Shown here in pieces: positions 35,564-45,312 of a DNA stretch of 64,000 nt. The notes under the pieces were generated by a model that saw only the letters and a list, made by a program, of their open reading frames with translations, did no database searches and was not told the origin of the DNA. Source of the stretch: Streptomyces sp. Sge12. GTDB lineage: Bacteria > Actinomycetota > Actinomycetes > Streptomycetales > Streptomycetaceae. The stretch is from NCBI RefSeq assembly GCF_002080455.1, contig NZ_CP020555.1:2728001-2792000 (forward strand). The letters are read 5' to 3'. The translations under genes and the position numbers were made by a program. How positions within the stretch are numbered: the first letter of the stretch is position 1; each line of letters starts with the position of its first letter.

Positions 35564-38502
35564 CCCCCGAGGCGCCGGTGCCGACGTCGTCCCCGACCCG
35601 TACCGCAACGACGAGCGCGGTACGGCTCAACGCCGCCACCATCACCCAGTACCTGGCGGCCCAGCCCCGCCTCCGGGCATCCGCCAAGCGGCGCGCGGTG
35701 CTGCTGCGCGCCGCGCCTCAGTGGGACGGCCCGTCCGAGGTGGTCTGGGGGGAGAACCGGCGCGCCCGCGTAGCCGCTGCGCCCTCGCCGCTCGCCGTGT
35801 ACGAGGAGGTCCTCGCTCACCTGGCCCCCGGGGCCACCGGCCCCGAGGTACTGACCATCCTCGTGGACCGGGAGGAGTCGGAGCTGGGACCCGACGTCCT
35901 GGCCAAGGTCTACAAACACCGGGTCAACGCCGTCGACACGTGGGACGTCGTACGCGAGACCTTCGCCGCAGCCGACACCGATCCGCGCCTGCTGAACTCC
36001 AACTGGGCCGCGGAAGCGCTCCTGGACGCCGCACCACCGGGCGGATGGCCGGCGGTGGCCGGCGGCATGCTGGAGCGCCGGGACACCCTCGCCAAGCTGG
36101 CGCTGCGACGGCTGGGCATCGGCCGCTACGACCCCGACCATCCCGCCACCGGAACGCAGGCGGACGTGGTCGACGTACCCGCATTGCTGTGCTGGTCCCT
36201 GCAGCCCGGCGGACCGGACCGTTTTCTCGCGCTCCGGATCGACGAGCGGAAGGGGCTCGCCGAGTTCCTCGCGGAGGACGAACAGGGTGGGAAGGCCGGC
36301 CAGGCACTGTTCGCACTGGTGAGCGCCGAGCACGGGCCGGACGCCGTGGCCTTCGGGCTGCTGTGCGCGGCTCTGTGGAGCCACGCCGACCCACAGGCCG
36401 ACGCGGAGGTCTACCGGGCCCGCGGCCGGGCCGAGCGCTGGTTCGGAGAGGAGTCCGAGGTCCGGGGCGAGGCGCTCGACGTGCTGGCCGCCGCCTTCGG
36501 GCGTGCTTGCGAGGAGTTCGTCTCCGGTCTGCTGCTCACCGACCGGTCCGTGCACGCGGACGGCGGCGACGCCCCGTACGACGCGCGTCGGATGTCCGCG
36601 ACCGTGCTGGACCGGGCCACCTCCCTGATGCGGCAGTTCGGGGCGGAGGCGGCCGGTCGCCGTAGCCCCGTACTCCGGGAAGGGCTGGAGGCACGCTTCG
36701 CCGATGCCGGTGTGGCACTGCGCTCCGGTGCTGCGCCACAGGTGCATGAATCACTGGACGCGCTACGGGATCACAGGCTGGCGTCTCGGCAGGACGAGGC
36801 GGTCCGTATCGAGCGGGTCACCATGGCCGGGCGCCTGGCGCAGTGGCTGGCGGACGGGCCGGACACCGACGTGCCCCACGTGGCCGAGGCCGTCGCCCGG
36901 CACATGCGCGAGACCGGCTGGGTGGACATGGCCCTGGAGCATGTCCAGGCGGGCGGGGACACCGAGCCGGAGCTGAAGGCAGCGTACGACGCTGTGTGCG
37001 GCAAGGTACGGGACAAGAGGCGGGCCATCGACCGGGCCTTCGCGCGGACGCTGGCGGTACGGACCGAGGGCGCCCAAGGTGCGGGCTCGATGCTGACGGT
37101 GGAGACGTTCCTGCCGGAGGTCATCGCGCCGCTGGTGAAGGACAAGAAGCGGCGTCTGCTGCTCCTGGTGCTGGACGGGATGAGCGCCGCCATCGCCGCC
37201 GAACTCGGCGAGGAACTCCGCGAGAGCTGGGCCGAGTACGATCCGCTGCCCGAGAGCCGGACCAAGGACATTCCGCGCCGTCGTGGCATGGCGGCCGCTC
37301 TGCCCACCGTCACGGCCGTCTCGCGGACCTCACTGTTCGCGGCACGGTTGACGCTCGGCTCGCAGAAGGACGAGAAGCGGCTGTTCCCGGCGCACCGTTT
37401 CTGGGGCGAGCAGAAAGCAGCTGTCTTCCACAAGGACGACCTGCGGGCCGACAGTGGCGGTGACTGGCTGGGCCCCGAGCTGCTCGCGGCGTTGGAAGGC
37501 GACGAGACACACGTCGCGGTCGTGCTGAACACGGTCGACGACAGGCTCTCCAGTGAGCACAAGCTCGGCGACGGTGCCTGGCGACTGTCCGACATAGGAG
37601 CACTGCGCGACCTGCTGCGCTACGCCGCACGGCAGGGGAGGGCCGTGGTCCTGACCAGCGACCACGGGCACGTCGTCGACCGGCACGGGTACCGGGTTTC
37701 GGCCCCGAGCATGGAATCGGCCCGCCACCGGCGAGCTGCTGAAACCGGGGAACCCCTCGCCGAGGCAGAGGTACGGCTGTCCGGGCCCCGCGTGGTGGCG
37801 CCCGAGCCGGGCGGCGAGATCATTGCCCTGTGGGATGCGGACGCGCGCTACAGCTCGCAGCGGGCCGGCTACCACGGCGGCGCCGCACTCTCGGAGTTCA
37901 CGATTCCCGTGCTGGCCTTCCTGCCGTTCGGGGCGGCGCCGCCGAAGGGCTGGCGGGAGCTGGGCAGCCAGCGGCCGGCTTGGTGGGAGCCGCAGGTGGG
38001 ACGTCCAGAAGCTGCTGCGGTGGCCGTTCATGTTCCTGCACCAGCACCCACGAAGTCCGGTACCGGCAGGCAGTCGAAGGCAGAGGCCGAGCTGGCCAAG
38101 AGCCACGACTCGCTGTTCGATGTGGCGCTGGTACCGCCCTCGACACCGTCGGCCGACGGCGCCTTGCTGTCCGTGGAGTTGGTCTCGCCTGACGATGCGC
38201 TGGTCAGCGGACTACTGGCATCGGAGATCTACAAGGCCCAGCTCGGCATGCTGGTGAACAAACCGACTTCGGTACAGGTCGAACGAGCGCTGCGCGCCCT
38301 GCTCGAAGCAAGCGGGACGCTCCCCATGTCCGCGCTGGCCCAGCGGGTGGGTATCAAGCCGCCACGACGCCCAGAGGGCTTCGCCGCCGTTCTACGGCAG
38401 CTGCTCAACTACGACGGCGTGCAAGTGCTGGAAACCCTGCAAGACGGTCGGACTCTGCGCCTCAACCTTGCGCTGCTGCGGGAGCAGTTCGAGCTGGGGT
38501 AG
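35560..38502 (+). CDS. pglZ: PglZ, BREX alkaline-phosphatase-superfamily protein
   Basis: 980 residues from a GTG that overlaps the pglY stop. The central domain is the PglZ alkaline-phosphatase-like fold: a metal-binding aspartate D539 in [11 protein letters not shown] and SDHGH at 700-704, with [12 protein letters not shown] between them. PglZ is the universal BREX marker. The N-terminal ~450 residues are helical, as in type 2 PglZ; the C-terminus (about 900-980) resembles a winged helix ([13 protein letters not shown]). Last gene of the pglYZ pair; a strong hairpin follows. Confidence 0.95.
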   Translation: MTPEAPVPTSSPTRTATTSAVRLNAATITQYLAAQPRLRASAKRRAVLLRAAPQWDGPSEVVWGENRRARVAAAPSPLAVYEEVLAHLAPGATGPEVLTILVDREESELGPDVLAKVYKHRVNAVDTWDVVRETFAAADTDPRLLNSNWAAEALLDAAPPGGWPAVAGGMLERRDTLAKLALRRLGIGRYDPDHPATGTQADVVDVPALLCWSLQPGGPDRFLALRIDERKGLAEFLAEDEQGGKAGQALFALVSAEHGPDAVAFGLLCAALWSHADPQADAEVYRARGRAERWFGEESEVRGEALDVLAAAFGRACEEFVSGLLLTDRSVHADGGDAPYDARRMSATVLDRATSLMRQFGAEAAGRRSPVLREGLEARFADAGVALRSGAAPQVHESLDALRDHRLASRQDEAVRIERVTMAGRLAQWLADGPDTDVPHVAEAVARHMRETGWVDMALEHVQAGGDTEPELKAAYDAVCGKVRDKRRAIDRAFARTLAVRTEGAQGAGSMLTVETFLPEVIAPLVKDKKRRLLLLVLDGMSAAIAAELGEELRESWAEYDPLPESRTKDIPRRRGMAAALPTVTAVSRTSLFAARLTLGSQKDEKRLFPAHRFWGEQKAAVFHKDDLRADSGGDWLGPELLAALEGDETHVAVVLNTVDDRLSSEHKLGDGAWRLSDIGALRDLLRYAARQGRAVVLTSDHGHVVDRHGYRVSAPSMESARHRRAAETGEPLAEAEVRLSGPRVVAPEPGGEIIALWDADARYSSQRAGYHGGAALSEFTIPVLAFLPFGAAPPKGWRELGSQRPAWWEPQVGRPEAAAVAVHVPAPAPTKSGTGRQSKAEAELAKSHDSLFDVALVPPSTPSADGALLSVELVSPDDALVSGLLASEIYKAQLGMLVNKPTSVQVERALRALLEASGTLPMSALAQRVGIKPPRRPEGFAAVLRQLLNYDGVQVLETLQDGRTLRLNLALLREQFELG

Positions 38503-38509
38503 GTGCTAT

Positions 38510-38545
38510 GGGTTGTGGGCTCGCCAGGAGGCAAGCCCACAACCC
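38510..38545. terminator. Bidirectional terminator between pglZ and the CBS-HEPN gene
   Basis: Perfect 12-bp stem (38510-38521 with 38534-38545, GGGTTGTGGGCT and its complement) and a 12-base loop that can itself pair (GCC/GGC). It sits between convergent genes. Confidence 0.8.
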
Positions 38546-38553
38546 AGGCACGG

Positions 38554-39594
38554 TCAGAGGTCCGGGACGTAATCCCGCAGAAGCTGCAAGAACCTCCGCA
38601 GATCCTCGGCCTTCGTCTCGGGCAGCGGTTGCGGATCGAAGTGGGCGATGCGGTTACGGATGTCACGCACCTGGGCGAGCTGGCGCACGAACATGACCCG
38701 GTCCACCCCGTCCCATTTGAGGTCGGCCCAGTTCTGCTCGGCCCTCAGCCTCAGCTGGTCCTTGCTCTGCTGGCAATCCAGCAGCACTACGTATGCACCG
38801 AGCGTCAGGTCGGCGACCAGACCGGTCTTCTTGCGTGTCTGCACGGCCTTGATGGCTTCGGGAGCGATGACCGCACCCAGGCACTTGCGCAGCCGGAGTT
38901 CGATCTCGCCGACCATGAAGAACGGGCGGGCAGTGACGGTGAAGCGCTCGGTGACATCCGATGCCGTCACGATCCCCTTGAAGGCGCCGTCGCTGCCCCT
39001 GACCAGCACGTAGCCCTTCTCGCTGATCCTGGGCAGGATCGAAAAGAAGTCGTGCTGCTCCTCGGCCACGGGCACGTCCGTTTCGAGGGCGTTGGCCAGC
39101 GTGAGCGGCTTGTTGGTCTCGTAGAGCTTGACGACCGACTTCCAGGTAACAACTCCGTGCAGGGTGGTGGACTCCACCACCGGCAGCTGGGAGAACCCGT
39201 GTTCCCGCATGAGATAGGTGGCCTGGACGAGCTGCGCCGTCGGCTCGAGCGAGACGAAGCCGCTCGAGCCGACCAGCATGTCCCCCACCCTCATGGCCTG
39301 CTGCGGAAGCGCACCCGCCGGAAGGTCCTCTTCCTCGCCTTCATCCGATTCGGCGTCGATCACTGCATCGGCCGGCGCAACGGCCTCCTGGACCTGAATG
39401 TGCAGAGGTATGCCATGACCGCAAGTGGCGAAGGACGGGACGGTTGTCAGCCCTGCGTCTTTCAAGGCCTGCTTGACCACCATTACGGCCTGGTCGTCGC
39501 GGTTGCTCAGCCCGAAGAGTGTGAGGAGTTCCCTCACATAGATTGACTTGCCCTTCAGGGCTGCGATGTCAGTCGTCGAGGGGGTCTGTGTCAT
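38554..39594 (-). CDS. CBS-domain protein with C-terminal HEPN-type RNase motif
   Basis: 346 residues from MTQTPSTTDIAALKGK after GGTGAGGGC. Two CBS repeats are visible (about residues 100-160, LMREHGFSQLPVVE; and about 175-235, VLVRGSDGAFKGIVTASDV); CBS pairs usually bind adenine nucleotides. The helical C-terminus contains RNRIAH at residues 313-318, the RNxxxH signature of HEPN ribonucleases found in abortive-infection and toxin proteins. It is the downstream member of a two-gene operon with the DUF262 protein (7-base gap), in opposite orientation to the BREX genes. A nucleotide-gated RNase effector is a reasonable inference; no close family is known to me. Confidence 0.75.
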   Translation of the reverse strand: MTQTPSTTDIAALKGKSIYVRELLTLFGLSNRDDQAVMVVKQALKDAGLTTVPSFATCGHGIPLHIQVQEAVAPADAVIDAESDEGEEEDLPAGALPQQAMRVGDMLVGSSGFVSLEPTAQLVQATYLMREHGFSQLPVVESTTLHGVVTWKSVVKLYETNKPLTLANALETDVPVAEEQHDFFSILPRISEKGYVLVRGSDGAFKGIVTASDVTERFTVTARPFFMVGEIELRLRKCLGAVIAPEAIKAVQTRKKTGLVADLTLGAYVVLLDCQQSKDQLRLRAEQNWADLKWDGVDRVMFVRQLAQVRDIRNRIAHFDPQPLPETKAEDLRRFLQLLRDYVPDL

Positions 39595-39601
39595 CGTGCC
39601 C

Positions 39602-41413
39602 TCACCGGCCCGGGGCGTCGCGGTACACGGTGCGCTTACCCATCGCACTCTGCACGAGATCGAGCAGTTGCTTAGCTCGATTTTCATAGAACTGGTCGAA
39701 GTCCGACTCGTGCAGCAGCGCGGGATCAATCAAATGGGTCGCGATCACATCGTCGAACCACTCGGGGTGGCGCATGCCGGATTCCAGCTGGAGACTCTTC
39801 AGGTACGACTTCGGAACCCCGACCATGCCGCGGCTGACCCGGAACGACAATGGCGTCTTGTTGACGATGGAGTTCACATGCTTGGCGTGCCGTGGCGCGT
39901 TCGCGGCGACCCAGTTCTTGGGGAAGATTTGCCGCACGTCGATGTTCTGCGCGACGATCTGAGATGCCTTGAGAGGTCCGTCGACGTAGAACCAGTCCAC
40001 CGCACCCTGCCTGATGAGAAGCGCATAGATGCCCTTGTAGGCGGCGCTGTTGCGGGTGGTGAGGGTGTCCAGCCGGTCGTCGACGAAGACGGCCTCGGTC
40101 ACGGTGTCCGGGACCACGTTCGGTTCGCGCCTGATCCAGGCAACCAGCTGCTCCACGTCTCGAGAGAAGCGGCTTTCGGTCGACTGGCCGTACATCTCAC
40201 CGAGCACGCCGTTCCAGTACCACTGGTCGATCCGCTCCTCCCCGCCCGCGGTGTCGGCCTCTTCTCCGACGATGGCGCGGACTGCAGCGAGCGGTACGAG
40301 CTGCGAGGCATAGGGAAGGTCGCCGGTCCTGACGATGCACTGCTTCTCCAGGAACCCCCCGATCCATTCGAAGGCATCGGCAATTCGGGGAGCCAGTCTG
40401 CGGAAGTCGGCGAGCGGGAGATTCAGCAGGTCCCGACGCTTGCAGGAGACCGTGGTGGCCTTGCCCACCTTCTTGAGCTCCCAGGTGCGCACGAGTGCCA
40501 CGGCCTGCAGGAAGTCGCTGCTGCTGAGGCCGTCCGACCGCCCCGGCTCCAGGCTTCCGAACACGGGGTACCGGGACGCAAGCCGCTGCTTGATGGCCTC
40601 CCAGCCGGCCGGCAGATGGTAGTAGTCGCCGAATTCGGCCACATACGCCTGGTCGCCCGCGAAGGTCGCGGTGAGCAGCTCGAAGACGTTCAGCTGCACG
40701 CCTCCGGTGTTCACTCGCTCGAACACCGCGCACACAGCGTCCATGGTCGTATCGACCGGCAGATTGATCATGGGTACGACGAACGACCGCACGTGGTCGA
40801 GCACGCGGTCCTTGAACTCAGACCAGGGGCCCCAGTTCGCGACGTCTCGGTCGACGTACGCCTTCTGCCAGGCTGTGATGCGCTGGGTGTCGAACACGAT
40901 GTGGAGCGGGAACAGGCCCGCTTCGCATTCGAGTTCGATGGTGCTCACGTCGAGGGTGACGCGCGGCGCCGGTCCGGTGGTGAGGATGCGATTTTCGGGC
41001 ACCGACACGATCGCGTCATCGCGATCGGCGGGCGAGCCGATGGCCTTGGCGATGTCGATGTAGTACCAGGCTTTCATCTCCTTGCCCCGGCCGTCGACCG
41101 TCGCAACCGGCTGGTCGCGGTACAGCGCCTGGAAGAGCGAGGTCATGCGCTGCTGGCCATCCAGCAGTAGCAGGTCGGGGGTGCGTGAATCGCAGCCCTC
41201 CGTCCCGTTGATCGGCCGGGCCCGGAAGGGTGTGGAGCCACCCGTCTGGAGCGCCATGACCACACCCAGCGGATAGTCGAGGGTCACGGTGGCGATGAGC
41301 GCCTTGATCCGCTCGTCGTCCCACACCCACTCACGCTGGAAGTCGGGAAGCTGAAGGGCTCCCGAGGCCACATCCTGAAGCAGCTTCTTGAGCTGTGGAC
41401 TGTCAAGCGACAC
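39602..41413 (-). CDS. DUF262 (GmrSD/BrxU-type) protein with degenerate HNH region
   Basis: 603 residues from a GTG giving MSLDSPQLKKLLQDV. The N-terminal DUF262 domain, a ParB-like nucleotide-binding/hydrolysing fold, has LPDFQREWVWDDE and LLLLDGQQRMTSLFQAL. FERVNTGGVQLN is another family hallmark. In the C-terminal part the segment where GmrSD-type proteins have the DUF1524 HNH (HHIFP followed by IVN) reads DVRQIFPKNW and SIVNKTPLSFRV, so the catalytic histidines appear to be replaced. It may have lost nuclease activity and serve as a sensor for the CBS-HEPN partner. GmrSD relatives cut modified phage DNA and are embedded in BREX loci elsewhere (BrxU). Confidence 0.85.
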   Translation of the reverse strand: MSLDSPQLKKLLQDVASGALQLPDFQREWVWDDERIKALIATVTLDYPLGVVMALQTGGSTPFRARPINGTEGCDSRTPDLLLLDGQQRMTSLFQALYRDQPVATVDGRGKEMKAWYYIDIAKAIGSPADRDDAIVSVPENRILTTGPAPRVTLDVSTIELECEAGLFPLHIVFDTQRITAWQKAYVDRDVANWGPWSEFKDRVLDHVRSFVVPMINLPVDTTMDAVCAVFERVNTGGVQLNVFELLTATFAGDQAYVAEFGDYYHLPAGWEAIKQRLASRYPVFGSLEPGRSDGLSSSDFLQAVALVRTWELKKVGKATTVSCKRRDLLNLPLADFRRLAPRIADAFEWIGGFLEKQCIVRTGDLPYASQLVPLAAVRAIVGEEADTAGGEERIDQWYWNGVLGEMYGQSTESRFSRDVEQLVAWIRREPNVVPDTVTEAVFVDDRLDTLTTRNSAAYKGIYALLIRQGAVDWFYVDGPLKASQIVAQNIDVRQIFPKNWVAANAPRHAKHVNSIVNKTPLSFRVSRGMVGVPKSYLKSLQLESGMRHPEWFDDVIATHLIDPALLHESDFDQFYENRAKQLLDLVQSAMGKRTVYRDAPGR

Positions 41414-41446
41414 GCTCGTCGATCCCCCACCAATGGCGCGTAAAAT

Positions 41447-41465
41447 GTGCAATAGGCAATTGCAC
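41447..41465. promoter_or_regulatory. Inverted repeat in the divergent DUF262/brxD promoter region
   Basis: GTGCAAT (41447-41453) and ATTGCAC (41459-41465) with a 5-base spacer, in an unusually AT-rich patch (GCGTAAAATGTGCAATAGGCA) between the divergent DUF262 and brxD genes. A candidate operator or overlapping promoter. Confidence 0.45.
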
Positions 41466-41560
41466 CAACGGCCCTCGTCTCGCGTCAACGGCTATTTTCG
41501 GCCTCGGTCAGCTTCTCCTAGGCTGCCCGCCCCCTGACCACGGGATGAAACACTGGTGCC

Positions 41561-42895
41561 GTGAGCACCGAACAGCCCCACCGCCCCGCCACCGTCAGCG
41601 CGGCGCGCCGCCGTGACGTCATCGACGCCCTGCGCCGCGGAGCCGTACCCGAATCGGGGCTGGACCTGCTGGCAACGGGGCTGGACCGGTTCGAGGCTGC
41701 GCTCGATGCGGAGCTGGATGCGGTCGCCTCCGGCTCCTCCGTCTTCAAGGCCGTGCGCGGCGAATACGGGTCCGGCAAGACCTTCTTCACCAGGTGGCTC
41801 GGTGAGCGTGCCAAGCGCCGGAACTTCGCGGTGGCCGAGATCCAGATCTCCGAGACCGAGACCCCCCTGCACAAGCTGGAGACCGTGTACCGGCGGCTGA
41901 CCGAGCGGCTGGCGACGCCCGGGTTCCCACCGAGTGCCCTGCGGCCTGTGGTCGACGCCTGGTTCTACACCTTGGAGGAACATGCTCTCGCTGCCGGGGT
42001 GACCGACGAGGAGCTGGCAGGCCAGGTGGACCGGTTGATGGCGGCCCGGCTGGCCGAGGTCTCGCGGCACGCGCCCTCGTTCGCGGCCGCGTTGCGCGGC
42101 TACCGCACGGCCCAGGACGCAGGAGACGAGGCGACCGCATCGGCTGTGATGGCCTGGCTGGGCGGCCAGCCGCACGTGGCCGCCTCCGCACGCCGAGCCG
42201 CCGGGGTGAGAGGCGACCTGGACCACTTCGGAGCCTTCGGCTTCCTGCAGGGACTCCTCACCGTGCTCCGCGACTCGGGCCATTCGGGGCTGTTCCTCGT
42301 CCTGGACGAGGTCGAGACGCTGCAGCGGGTCCGTTCCGATGCCCGCGACAAAGCGCTCAACGCACTGCGGCAACTCATCGACGAGGTCCACTCAGGGCGG
42401 TTCCCCGGCCTGTACCTCGTGATCACCGGAACACCCGCATTCTTCGACGGGCAGCAGGGCGTCCAGCGGCTCGCGCCGCTCGCCCAGCGGCTGGCCACCG
42501 ATTTCACCACGGACCCGCGCTTCGACAACCCGCGCGCTGTGCAGGTGCGGCTCCCCGGCTTCACACAGGACTCGCTGGTCTCACTCGGGCGTACCATCCG
42601 CGACCTGTATGCGAGCGGATCCGCCGCACCTCAGCGGGTTTTGGCGGCCGCGGACGATGCGTACGTCGCCGACCTGGCGAGTGCGGTCGGCGGTGCGCTG
42701 GGCGGCAAGGTAGGGGTGGCCCCCCGGCTGTTCCTGAAGAAGCTGGTCGGCGATGTGCTTGACCGTATTGACCAGTTCGAGGACTTCGACCCACGTCGGC
42801 ACTACGCACTCACCATGAGTGGGTCGGAGATGAGCGAGGTGGAACGCAACGCTGCGGCCGGCAGCGCCGACGAGGTCGAGCTGGAGCTGTCGTGA
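41561..42895 (+). CDS. brxD: BrxD, BREX type 2 ATP-binding protein
   Basis: 444 residues from a GTG giving MSTEQPHRPATVSAARR. AAA-type ATPase: P-loop GEYGSGKT at residues 67-74 and Walker B LVLDEVETL with D249 and E250. BrxD (DUF2791-type) is a defining accessory gene of type 2 BREX and always precedes the helicase brxHI, as here, where the two genes overlap by GTGA. Its exact biochemical task is unknown. It is separated from pglZ by the antisense DUF262-HEPN operon, which is not part of the standard cassette. Confidence 0.9.
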   Translation: MSTEQPHRPATVSAARRRDVIDALRRGAVPESGLDLLATGLDRFEAALDAELDAVASGSSVFKAVRGEYGSGKTFFTRWLGERAKRRNFAVAEIQISETETPLHKLETVYRRLTERLATPGFPPSALRPVVDAWFYTLEEHALAAGVTDEELAGQVDRLMAARLAEVSRHAPSFAAALRGYRTAQDAGDEATASAVMAWLGGQPHVAASARRAAGVRGDLDHFGAFGFLQGLLTVLRDSGHSGLFLVLDEVETLQRVRSDARDKALNALRQLIDEVHSGRFPGLYLVITGTPAFFDGQQGVQRLAPLAQRLATDFTTDPRFDNPRAVQVRLPGFTQDSLVSLGRTIRDLYASGSAAPQRVLAAADDAYVADLASAVGGALGGKVGVAPRLFLKKLVGDVLDRIDQFEDFDPRRHYALTMSGSEMSEVERNAAAGSADEVELELS

Positions 42896-45024
42896 CCGAG
42901 AGCCCCGATCCGCTGGACCGGCTGCATCCCGGGCTGCTCCACCACATCGTCAACACGCTGGGCTGGCCCGGACTGCGTCCCCTGCAACGGGAAGCCATCG
43001 AGCCGCTGCTCGACGGATCGGATGCCGTACTGCTCGCCCCCACCGCCGGCGGAAAGACCGAAGCCGCGTCCTTCCCTCTCCTGTCGCGCATGGCCCAGGA
43101 GCAGTGGACCGGCACATCAGTGCTGTACGTCTGCCCACTCAAGGCGCTGCTCAACAACCTGCTGCCACGACTCGAGGCCTACACCTCATGGCTGGGGCGA
43201 TCTGCCGCACTCTGGCACGGCGACGTGCCCCAAGGGCAGCGCAAGCGGATTCTGCGCGAGCGGCCCGATGTCCTGCTGACCACCCCTGAGTCCCTGGAAG
43301 CGATGCTGGTCAGCGCGAACGTCGACCACCGCTCGTTCTTCTCGGGCCTGCGCGCGATCGTGGTGGACGAAGTACACGCGTTCGCCGGGGATGACCGCGG
43401 ATGGCACCTGCTCGCAGTACTGGAGCGGCTGGAGCGGGTCGTCGGACAGCCGGTCCAGCGCGTCGGACTGTCGGCCACCGTCGGCAATCCGGAGGAACTG
43501 CTCGGCTGGCTGCAGGGGTCGGGGGCCGGCAAACGGCCCTCCCAGGTCGTCGCCCCGCACCTTCGCGAGGAGTCGCCCGCGCTTCCGCCCCCCGGTGACG
43601 TCCAGCTCGACTACGTGGGCTCGCTCGCCAATGCCGCCACGGTGATCGCGGCGCTCCACCGCGGTGAGAAGCGGCTGGTGTTCTGTGAATCACGTAAGCA
43701 GGTGGAGGAGCTCGGCGCCAGCCTGCGTGCCAAGGGCGTTACCACCTTCCTCTCGCATGCCTCGCTCTCCGCCGATGAGCGGCGACGGGCTGAAGAGGCA
43801 TTCGCCGAGGCCCGTGACTGCGTGATCGTCTCCACCAGCACGCTGGAACTCGGCATCGACGTAGGAGACTTGGACCGAGTCATCCAGATCGACGCACCCA
43901 GTACGGTCGCTTCCTTCCTGCAGCGCCTCGGCCGCACCGGACGCAGGCCGGGCTCGTCCCGTAACTGTCTCTTCCTGGCCCTCGACGAGGGCGGGCTCCT
44001 CGCCGCGTCGGCGCTGCTCCTGCTCTGGGGGCGCGGCTGGGTGGAACCCGTGACCGCGCCGCCCGAGCCCCGGCACATCGCCGCGCAGCAGATCCTTGCG
44101 CTCTGCTTGCAGGAGCACCGGGTCGGCGACCAGCTGTGGCGGGAGTGGTGGGGCGGCCTCGGCCCGTTCGGACCGGCCGCGGAGCCGGTCGTACGGCACC
44201 TCGTCGCGGAGGGCTATCTGGACAGTGACGGCGGCATGCTGTTCATCGGACCGAAGGCCGAGAAGCGGTTCGGCTACCGCCACTTCATGGATCTGACAGC
44301 CGTGTTCACGTCGGCTCCCGAGTTCACGGTGCTGGCCGGGCGAACGGAAATCGGGACCACCGACCCCTCACTGCTCACCGAGGAAGTGGCCGGCCCGCGA
44401 AGGCTGCTGCTCGCGGGGCGCAGCTGGCAGGTTACGTACATCGACTGGTCACGGCGCCGCTGTTTCGTAGAGCCGGTGGACGGTGGGGGGCGGGCGCGCT
44501 GGGCTGGTCTAGGCCTGGCGCGCGCCACCTCGTACGAACTCACTCGCGCGGTCCGGGAGGTGCTGCTCGACGTAACCCCGCAGGTTGCACTCACCCGCCG
44601 GGCCGAGAATGCCCTCGCACTAACACGCGAGCGCAACGCAAAGCTGGTCCACCCCGAGCGGTCCGTCATTGTCAGAGGAGGCCATGACACCAATGTCCGT
44701 TGGTGGACCTGGGGCGGCTACCGCGCCAACGCCACGCTCGCGGCCAGCCTCGGCTCGGCCGCCGATCCACTGCAGCGTCCAAACGCGGCATACCTGCGCC
44801 TGCGGGAGGACATCACGCCCCAGGAGTGGGCGAAGGCTCGGAAGGTAGCCGGTGAACAGCTATGTCTACCAGCGGTGGACTTCCGGGCACTGTCCGGCCT
44901 GAAATTCAGCGCGGCACTGCCGCCCCGCCTGGCTGAGGCCACGCTCGCAGCCCGCCTGGCAGATCTGGAAGGGGCTGCTGCCGCCCTCCGCGAACCATCC
45001 ACATACATGCATCTGTCGCCGTAG
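42892..45024 (+). CDS. brxHI: BrxHI, BREX type 2 superfamily 2 helicase
   Basis: 710 residues from a GTG overlapping the brxD stop. Motifs of an Lhr-like DEAD/DEAH helicase: APTAGGKT (residues 49-56), TTPESLEAML, DEVH (159-162), GLSATVGNPEELLGW, and FLQRLGRTGRRPG (motif VI). Domain order is the two RecA lobes, then a winged-helix and C-terminal region. In type 2 BREX it presumably remodels or unwinds incoming DNA. Last gene of the defence island. Confidence 0.93.
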   Translation: MTESPDPLDRLHPGLLHHIVNTLGWPGLRPLQREAIEPLLDGSDAVLLAPTAGGKTEAASFPLLSRMAQEQWTGTSVLYVCPLKALLNNLLPRLEAYTSWLGRSAALWHGDVPQGQRKRILRERPDVLLTTPESLEAMLVSANVDHRSFFSGLRAIVVDEVHAFAGDDRGWHLLAVLERLERVVGQPVQRVGLSATVGNPEELLGWLQGSGAGKRPSQVVAPHLREESPALPPPGDVQLDYVGSLANAATVIAALHRGEKRLVFCESRKQVEELGASLRAKGVTTFLSHASLSADERRRAEEAFAEARDCVIVSTSTLELGIDVGDLDRVIQIDAPSTVASFLQRLGRTGRRPGSSRNCLFLALDEGGLLAASALLLLWGRGWVEPVTAPPEPRHIAAQQILALCLQEHRVGDQLWREWWGGLGPFGPAAEPVVRHLVAEGYLDSDGGMLFIGPKAEKRFGYRHFMDLTAVFTSAPEFTVLAGRTEIGTTDPSLLTEEVAGPRRLLLAGRSWQVTYIDWSRRRCFVEPVDGGGRARWAGLGLARATSYELTRAVREVLLDVTPQVALTRRAENALALTRERNAKLVHPERSVIVRGGHDTNVRWWTWGGYRANATLAASLGSAADPLQRPNAAYLRLREDITPQEWAKARKVAGEQLCLPAVDFRALSGLKFSAALPPRLAEATLAARLADLEGAAAALREPSTYMHLSP

Positions 45025-45312
45025 ACGCGCAATCCCTGATATCGCCTGCCCGGCGAGATAGCGACTGACCGGCTGTCCACGAGGGCACGGTTCGGCGCAG
45101 AACGGGTGACACGGGCGTCAACCCGGGGCGGAACCGAGTCCGCGTGGACCTGGGCGGTTCCGGTGGTCCGTACGAGGGAAGTGGGGCGGGGTCTGTGGGA
45201 TTTGGGGGGTGGGTAGGTGCGGGGTGCGTGCGTACGTTGGGGGTGAGGCTGCATGGCGCCGCCGGCCAAGTGCCGTGTGGCGGGCTCTGACGATCGAGAA
45301 GGGGCGGCGCGG
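45025..45312. other. Intergenic region, right edge of the accessory island
   Basis: 288 bases with no gene. A weak hairpin (ATCGCC/GGCGA around 45041-45057) follows the brxHI stop. The rest is G-rich and leads to the xdhC start (AGAAGGGG ahead of the ATG). No copy of the tRNA-Arg 3' end longer than chance was found here. Confidence 0.4.

Noticed and set aside
33892..38502. Very long open frame across pglY and pglZ in another frame
   Set aside because: It overlaps two clearly recognisable genes, is Arg/Pro-rich and has no start signal. It reflects GC-driven absence of stop codons.
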